From the NCBI RefSeq assembly GCF_018129405.1, contig NZ_JAFCLP010000011.1, positions 1 to 64,000 of the forward strand: 64,000 bases of DNA, in the 5' to 3' direction. This document shows, one piece after another, positions 59,160 to 64,000 of this stretch (its first letter is position 1; each line of letters begins with the position of its first letter). The notes below the pieces were generated by a model, which had not been told where the DNA came from, ran no database searches, and saw nothing but the letters and a program-made list of their open reading frames with translations. This DNA is from Bradyrhizobium iriomotense (GTDB lineage: Bacteria; Pseudomonadota; Alphaproteobacteria; Rhizobiales; Xanthobacteraceae). Position numbers and translations under genes: made by a program.

Positions 59160-59984
59160 TCAGCCCAGCAGCTTGAGCAGGTACTGCGGCATCTGGTTCG
59201 CGGCGGCCAGCGCCGACACGGCGGCCTGGGTCTTCACTTCCGCCGAGGAGAGCTTGGACTGCTCGGCCGCGATGTCGACGTCCTTGATCGCCGAGTTCGC
59301 GGACTGCAGGTTCTGGGTCTGGGTCGAGATCGAGTCGGCGCTGAAGTTGAAGCGCGATTCCTGGGCGCCGATGCTGGCGCGGGCGGCGGAAACCGTATCG
59401 ATCGCCGTATCGAGCGTGGTCAGGGCCGAGGTCGCATCCGACAGCGTGCTGACGTCGAGCGAGGAGACGCCGAGCGAGGATGCAGTGAGGCTCGTGAGCG
59501 TGATCGTGATGGTGTCCGAGCCGGACGAGCCGACCAGCACCGAGACGCCCGAGGCGAACACGCTGGTGCCGTCGAGCAGGCTCTGGCTGGAATAGCGGGT
59601 GCCGGACGCGATCGAATCGATCTCGCTCGTGAGCTGCGTGAATTCCGAGTTGATGTAGGCGCGGCTGGAGTCGGTCGTGGTGCCCGAGGCGGACTCGGAG
59701 GCCAGCGACTTCATGCGGGCGAGAATGTCGGAGATGTTGGAGGCGCCGCCGTCGGCGGTCTGCAGGATCGCGGTCGCCTGCGAGGCGTTGGTCGCGGCCT
59801 GCTGCAGCGTGGTAACGTCCGAGGAGATGCGGGTCGAGATCGCAAGGCCGGCAGCGTCGTCGGACGCCGAGGTGATGCGCGAGCCGCTCGACAGTTTCGA
59901 TAGCGAGCTGGTTTCCTGCGACGAATTGATGTTGAGGTAACGGACCGCGGCGTTGGCGGCGGTATTGGTATTGATTGCGGGCAT
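59160..59984 (-). CDS. fliC: Flagellin
   Basis: 274-aa short flagellin. The N-terminal D0/D1 part (A-V-R-Y-L-N-I-N-S-S-Q, L-S-S-G-S-R-I-T-S-A-S-D-D-A-A-G-L-A) and the C-terminal D0 (A-A-N-Q-M-P-Q-Y-L-L-K-L-L-G) are conserved; the variable middle is reduced to about 80 residues, so the filament has little outer domain. Ser/Thr-rich, no Cys. AGGAG precedes the ATG at 59984. A strong hairpin follows the stop codon. Confidence 0.95.
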   Translation of the reverse strand: MPAINTNTAANAAVRYLNINSSQETSSLSKLSSGSRITSASDDAAGLAISTRISSDVTTLQQAATNASQATAILQTADGGASNISDILARMKSLASESASGTTTDSSRAYINSEFTQLTSEIDSIASGTRYSSQSLLDGTSVFASGVSVLVGSSGSDTITITLTSLTASSLGVSSLDVSTLSDATSALTTLDTAIDTVSAARASIGAQESRFNFSADSISTQTQNLQSANSAIKDVDIAAEQSKLSSAEVKTQAAVSALAAANQMPQYLLKLLG

Positions 59985-60128
59985 TGGAAGCTCCTGTGGT
60001 GATGGGCATGGCGTGCCGCATCGTGGAAATCGACTTACGACGACGCGGACCGCAGCCCCGTCCGTTCGCTCAAACGGCGGAGCGCAGAGAGATCAGGCGC
60101 GAAAATTTCTGCGAGGCGAATTTTATGG

Positions 60129-60827
60129 TTAGCAGTCGGTAAACGCGGTGCGGATGTCGCGCTCGTGCTTGCGCAGCAGCTGGCGGAGCTGCTGACGTCC
60201 ACGCTTGAGCAGCGACTCCACCGCGGCGACCGTCGTGTCCATCACCTGGGCGATCTCGCCGTTGCTCATGTTCTCGTGGTACGAGAAGATCACCGCGACG
60301 CGCTGCTGCTCGGGCAGGCGCTGCATCGCGAGCTCCAGCATGTCGTTCAGCTCGTTGCGCTCGATGATCTCGACGGCGCCGGGCTGACCATCGGCGACTT
60401 CCGGCACCGTTTCGACATTCTCGTTGCGCGGCTTGCGCCTGATGTCGATGCAGCGGTTGGAGATGACGCGGTAGAGCCAGGTCGAGAATTTTGCGCGGCC
60501 GTGCTGCCAGCGACCGCGATGGCTCCAGACCTTGAGCATCGTGTCCTGCACCACGTCCTCGGCGTCCGCCGCATTGCCGACGATGCGGAGCGCGATCGCA
60601 TAGGCGCGATCGATATGACGCTCGACCAGCATGCGGAACGCCGCCTCATCGTCGGCAGCGAGCCTGTCCAGGAGTTCGCTGTCCTCGTCGAAGACGACGT
60701 CGTCGGAAGGGGGCACACTGTCCGGCGCGAGCGGCACCGACGGCGCGACCTGCACGACCGCATCGACCGGCGCCGTCGTCGTGATCTCGGCCTCGGCGGG
60801 AGCCCAGACATCAGCAGCGTAACTCAT
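60129..60827 (-). CDS. ECF-type RNA polymerase sigma factor
   Basis: 232-aa sigma-70 family factor with regions 2 and 4 only. Region 2 spans about residues 60-125 (F-R-M-L-V-E-R-H-I-D-R-A-Y, D-A-E-D-V-V-Q-D-T-M-L-K-V-W, F-S-T-W-L-Y-R-V-I-S-N-R-C-I-D). Region 4 lies about 165-215 (L-P-E-Q-Q-R-V-A-V-I-F, G-E-I-A-Q-V-M-D-T-T-V-A-A-V-E-S-L-L-K-R). An acidic, Pro/Val-rich N-terminal extension precedes them. Start set at ATG 60827 because GGAGG lies 8 nt upstream. Adjacent to fliC (about 145 bp), so a flagellar or stress role is possible. Confidence 0.88.
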   Translation of the reverse strand: MSYAADVWAPAEAEITTTAPVDAVVQVAPSVPLAPDSVPPSDDVVFDEDSELLDRLAADDEAAFRMLVERHIDRAYAIALRIVGNAADAEDVVQDTMLKVWSHRGRWQHGRAKFSTWLYRVISNRCIDIRRKPRNENVETVPEVADGQPGAVEIIERNELNDMLELAMQRLPEQQRVAVIFSYHENMSNGEIAQVMDTTVAAVESLLKRGRQQLRQLLRKHERDIRTAFTDC

Positions 60828-61340
60828 CCCGCAACCTCCAACCCGCAATGCCGGAGGCGCACATGCCACACGGCTTCCAGGCGTTGAACGGGACACCAAA
60901 ACAATCCAGGCGGAGAATTTTTGTTGTTTTTCAAGATGTTAGCCGGTCGTTTTTGCCGAGTGTCGGGCAATAATTGCCGACTGCGCGATCATCTCGCGCC
61001 TCAACCCTGCAATCATCACATCGTCTCGCGCCATGGCGGATCATCCATCCTGAACAGATGTCGTGGTGAGAAAACGCTGACATTACGCGGCACTAGGCGA
61101 TCGAACGCGACACGCGCGCAGCGCATGAAGACGCGATTGTTTCCGAGTGTGAATGAAGGCGAGACGACTTTCGCACTCGGCAATTTTTTCCGAATCACCT
61201 TTTTCGAACCTAGCGATTTTTTTGAATCTGTCAGTCGCGGCGAATGCGATTTTGAATCGCGCGTGAACTTTTTTCGCGCGTGTGGCGCCTGACTGGTCAA
61301 ATGCGCACGTTAATCGTCCTGGTGGACGGGGAATTGCCGC
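60828..61340. other. AT-richer intergenic region with palindromes
   Basis: About 510 bp between the divergent sigma factor gene and the HAD gene, clearly richer in A/T than its neighbours (T-runs at 61190-61270). GTCgGGCAATAATTGCCGAC (60962-60981) is a near-perfect palindrome with one bulged G, and GCGATTTTGAATCGC lies near 61250. Open frames here have no family or good codon pattern. It probably holds promoters for both flanking genes. Confidence 0.45.
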
Positions 61341-63755
61341 ATGACGATCGCAACGACTGGCGCAGCGCGCCGCGCCGAAATTGTTTCTGCTTGGTCGTTC
61401 GATGTTTTCGATACATTTCTGCTTCGTGCCTGCACGAGCCCAGATGGCGTATTTGAAAGGACTTACGAGCTCTCGGGCATTTCAAGAACTTGTCCGAATG
61501 TTTCCGTCAGTTTCGTTCAGCATCGAATCCAGGCCGAAGGGCGCGCACGCAGGGCCGCGAAGGAAAAGCGCGGTGCGGTCGAAGTTCAGATCGAGGACAT
61601 CTATTCGTTCTTTCCGTTCAATCTGTTCGGTCTCACGCGCCGCGATCTGAGCGACCTCGTCGAATCGGAGTTCGCGGCCGAGCTCGAGCTTTGCCGCGTC
61701 AATCCGGACATGCTTCGGCAATATTCAGAAATGAAGCGCGCCGGCCATCGCGTCGGATTCATCTCCGACACCTATTGGGATTCCGCCCGGCTGGCGCGGC
61801 TGCTGCGCGCCTGCCGCCCCGGCCTCGTGTGGGACTTTCTCTATGCCTCCTGCGACCATGGCAGCGGCAAAAGCGAAGCGCTGTTCGCAAAATACCTGAC
61901 CGAGCAGGGCGTCGACGCCGGCGCCTCCTTCCATATCGGCGACAACGAGCACGCCGACATCAAGGGTGCGCGACGCCACGGCATTCGGCCGCGCTACTAT
62001 CCCCAGGCCTCGCGGGAATTGACTTCGAAACTGCAGCGTGAAACCGCGCTGTTCGAGCTGCTGTGCCCGGGCGTCCCTTCGCGACTCGATCACGGTTCGC
62101 GCACACTCCGGCGCATGACGGCCGCACGAAGCGCCGAGAGGTCTCCCGCCTTTCACCTTGGCGCGACGGTGCTCGGTCCGGTGATGACCGCCTTCGACGC
62201 CTTTGTCGCGGGGCGCTGCGAGCAGATCGCGGGTCCCGGCCGGCGGGTGGCGCTTGGCTTTCTCGGCCGTGACGGCTTTCTGTCGCACCGGATCTGGCAG
62301 GATCTGCACGGGGCGACCTCGGCCTATCTCGAAATCAACCGCCGTGTCAGCCTGATGGCCTCGGCCGACACGATGCAGCCGCTCGTCGACTTTCTCGCCA
62401 AGATAGCGAAGCTCGACGCGCCGACATTTCGCAACATGGTCAAGGTCCTGCCACCGAAAGTCGCGGCGTTCTTCGCGAAATCGCCCGACGGGATCGTGAC
62501 CGGCCAAGAACTCGCCGAGGCGTTGCCCGCCCTGATGGAGACCGGCGAGCTTCTCGAGCTCGCCACAATCCAGCGTGCGCGGCTGCTCGCCTATCTGCGC
62601 CACGCGATACCGGACTTCGATGACTGTACCGACCTCGTGCTTGCCGACCTCGGCTATTCCGGCAGCGTGCAGAAGGCCCTCCGGCGGGTCTTCGACCTGG
62701 AAGGAATCAATATCCGTCTTCATGGCGCCTATCTCATCTCCCTCGATGATTGCTTCGACGATCTCGCCGAGCAGGACAGCGCGACAGGTTTCATCTCCGA
62801 TCTCGTGATCGCGCCCCACGCCAAGCGCATGCTGTTGCGCAACGTCGCGCTGCTGGAGCAGGCCTGCTGCTCCGCCGATGGTTCGGTGCGCGACTATGAC
62901 GGCGACCAGGTCCTGCGCGAGATCAACCCGCATTCCGCCAGCCAGATCGCGCTGGCCGCCGAAATCCAGGCCGGCGCGCTCGCCTTCGCGGCTGGCGCCG
63001 GGGATGTCGCACGGGACTTCTCCCTAAGCCCCTATGCCGCGCCCGACGTCGCGGTACGCTGGAGTGCCGCGACGCTGGCGCGCCTGTTGCTGCTGCCCGA
63101 TGACGACGAACTGGCGCTGCTCGGCGGCTTGCAGCACGACGTCAATCTCGGCACTCAGGCGCTGGCGCCGATGCTCGACCGCGATTTCGTCCGCAATCAG
63201 ATCACCGCGCGCGGCCTCTCGGCTGCCTGCACCTCGGCCGGGCCGCCGATGTGGCTTGCAGGCAGCTTCGCGCTGATGTCACCTTCCTACGCCTATCTCT
63301 ATACGCTGTTCGGCGCCAACCGCCTGCCCGCCGACGTCTTCGAAGAGAGTCCCTGTGGAATGGTTCAGGTCGGATTGTTTCGCGCCAATGGCGAGGCGGC
63401 GCTGGAATCGGTCGCCGTGCACCGAACCGGACTCGGGGAGCTGCGCGTGCGCGTTCCGGTTTCGCGCGCCATGGGTATCGCCATGCTGGCGCTTCCGTTG
63501 CCGAAATTCGCGGCCGAGGGCCTCCTGCATGGCGTCACTGTGCAATCCGCCGGCGAGACCCGCGAGGCCGCCGCAAGTCAGGACGTCGTCGGCATTGCAG
63601 CCGGGAGCCTGGTCTATGCCGGCGTGCAACGGAACGGCGAGCACTATCGCGCCGAGCGCGACGACGGCTGCCTGCTGATCCCGGTGGCGCCGATGACGCA
63701 GGAAATCGCGATCTATTCCGTCGCGATCACTCCGCTCGGTGCCGGCACCAAATAG
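61341..63755 (+). CDS. Large HAD-superfamily hydrolase-like protein (COG5610 type)
   Basis: 804-aa protein. The N-terminal 220 residues hold a complete HAD core: D-V-F-D-T-F-L-L (motif I, about residues 21-28), G-F-I-S-D-T-Y-W (motif II), S-G-K-S-E-A-L-F (Lys, motif III), and I-G-D-N-E-H-A-D-I-K-G-A (motif IV). The remaining 580 residues are large, of unassigned fold, with R-V-A-L-G-F-L-G-R-D-G-F-L near residue 310 and D-L-V-L-A-D-L-G-Y-S-G near 433. It resembles predicted HAD hydrolases found near surface-polysaccharide genes. Being next to flagellin it might act in glycan synthesis or flagellar glycosylation, but that is inference. No signal peptide. Confidence 0.75.
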   Translation: MTIATTGAARRAEIVSAWSFDVFDTFLLRACTSPDGVFERTYELSGISRTCPNVSVSFVQHRIQAEGRARRAAKEKRGAVEVQIEDIYSFFPFNLFGLTRRDLSDLVESEFAAELELCRVNPDMLRQYSEMKRAGHRVGFISDTYWDSARLARLLRACRPGLVWDFLYASCDHGSGKSEALFAKYLTEQGVDAGASFHIGDNEHADIKGARRHGIRPRYYPQASRELTSKLQRETALFELLCPGVPSRLDHGSRTLRRMTAARSAERSPAFHLGATVLGPVMTAFDAFVAGRCEQIAGPGRRVALGFLGRDGFLSHRIWQDLHGATSAYLEINRRVSLMASADTMQPLVDFLAKIAKLDAPTFRNMVKVLPPKVAAFFAKSPDGIVTGQELAEALPALMETGELLELATIQRARLLAYLRHAIPDFDDCTDLVLADLGYSGSVQKALRRVFDLEGINIRLHGAYLISLDDCFDDLAEQDSATGFISDLVIAPHAKRMLLRNVALLEQACCSADGSVRDYDGDQVLREINPHSASQIALAAEIQAGALAFAAGAGDVARDFSLSPYAAPDVAVRWSAATLARLLLLPDDDELALLGGLQHDVNLGTQALAPMLDRDFVRNQITARGLSAACTSAGPPMWLAGSFALMSPSYAYLYTLFGANRLPADVFEESPCGMVQVGLFRANGEAALESVAVHRTGLGELRVRVPVSRAMGIAMLALPLPKFAAEGLLHGVTVQSAGETREAAASQDVVGIAAGSLVYAGVQRNGEHYRAERDDGCLLIPVAPMTQEIAIYSVAITPLGAGTK

Positions 63756-64000
63756 TGCGCCTGATCGCGCCGCCCCGGACGTTGAAGTCCAAGGCTGGCG
63801 CGAGGGGCACGGAATTGACGGACGGGACGCACGAAGACCTTGATCGGCTGCTGCAATCCGGCGGTGTCAGGCTCGGCCCGGCCCAGCGCAACCGCCTGGG
63901 CTGGCTGGTCGAGCACTACGGTGCGCCGATGCTCGACGGTTTCAGCGAGGGGCGGCGGAACGGCGTCATCGTTCTGAGGGAGCCGCCGAGCGGGGCGGCC
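63755..64000 (+). CDS. Unknown protein, 3' end outside the window
   Basis: A GTG at 63755 overlaps the stop of the HAD gene by one base (TAGTG) and opens a frame that stays open to the window edge (82 codons). The visible product is soluble and charged (H-E-D-L-D-R-L-L-Q-S-G-G-V-R-L-G, W-L-V-E-H-Y-G-A-P-M-L-D-G-F). I do not recognise it. The tight overlap suggests the same operon as the HAD protein. Confidence 0.5.
   Translation, partial: MRLIAPPRTLKSKAGARGTELTDGTHEDLDRLLQSGGVRLGPAQRNRLGWLVEHYGAPMLDGFSEGRRNGVIVLREPPSGAA

Noticed and set aside
59107-60021. 304-codon minus-strand frame overlapping the flagellin gene
   Set aside because: Shifted frame of fliC with Arg/His-rich shadow composition.
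60921-61300. Open frames on both strands (123 and 94 codons) between the sigma gene and the HAD gene
   Set aside because: AT-rich region, no family, no good ribosome-binding site, and the two frames overlap each other; more likely regulatory DNA.

Overview
The window is a 64 kb chromosomal stretch of a GC-rich alphaproteobacterium, most likely Bradyrhizobium or a close relative in the Nitrobacteraceae. The evidence is the tal-pgi fusion, the GlgE/TreYZ glucan-trehalose operon, one ku with a three-domain ligD, several DNA sites resembling the alphaproteobacterial general-stress (EcfG) consensus, and intergenic palindromic repeats of the type common in that genus. No rRNA, tRNA, CRISPR array, transposase or prophage gene was recognised.

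Layout. (1) 0.3-5.1 kb, minus: prkA-yeaH-spoVR, behind a near-perfect EcfG-type promoter. (2) 6.2-13.7 kb, plus: tal-pgi, gnd, zwf, pgl, gntK and a Cof-type HAD phosphatase, a tight sugar-phosphate operon. (3) 13.8-31.8 kb: a storage-carbohydrate island with malQ and a GH15 hydrolase on the minus strand, and glgE-like, treS-mak, glgB, glgX, treZ, treY on the plus strand. Together these interconvert trehalose, maltose 1-phosphate and branched alpha-glucan; no glgA or glgC is present. The GlgE homologue has lost catalytic residues that every other GH13/GH77 enzyme here keeps. (4) 31.8-36.2 kb: a PHA-granule-type protein, a DUF3309 miniprotein, and divergent ligD/ku (non-homologous end joining) around a symmetrical double EcfG-like site. 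(5) 36.4-44.6 kb, minus: a full kdp operon (two miniproteins, kdpF, A, B, C, D, E). (6) 44.8-48.2 kb, plus: an accessory module of small, mostly uncharacterised genes, including two paralogous small proteins, a DapA-fold protein without its catalytic Lys and Tyr, and several tiny membrane proteins. (7) 48.4-50.7 kb: upp and an acyl/aryl-CoA ligase-like enzyme. (8) 50.7-60.8 kb, minus: flagellar hook and filament genes (flgL, flgK, a FlgN-like protein, flgE, flgD, fliS, fliD, fliC) followed upstream by an ECF-type sigma factor. (9) 61.3-64 kb, plus: an 804-aa HAD-family protein and the start of a co-transcribed unknown gene.

The most interesting observation is a regulatory architecture. The kdp operon and three separate plus-strand transcription units beside it each carry the same 20-bp box, C-TTTAT-N6-CCTAT with half-sites 11 bp apart, as expected for an OmpR-family regulator such as KdpE. 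In all four copies a CTCG lies exactly 20 nt further on. This suggests an undescribed KdpE-type local regulon joining potassium starvation to a set of miniproteins and a catalytically altered DapA-like protein.
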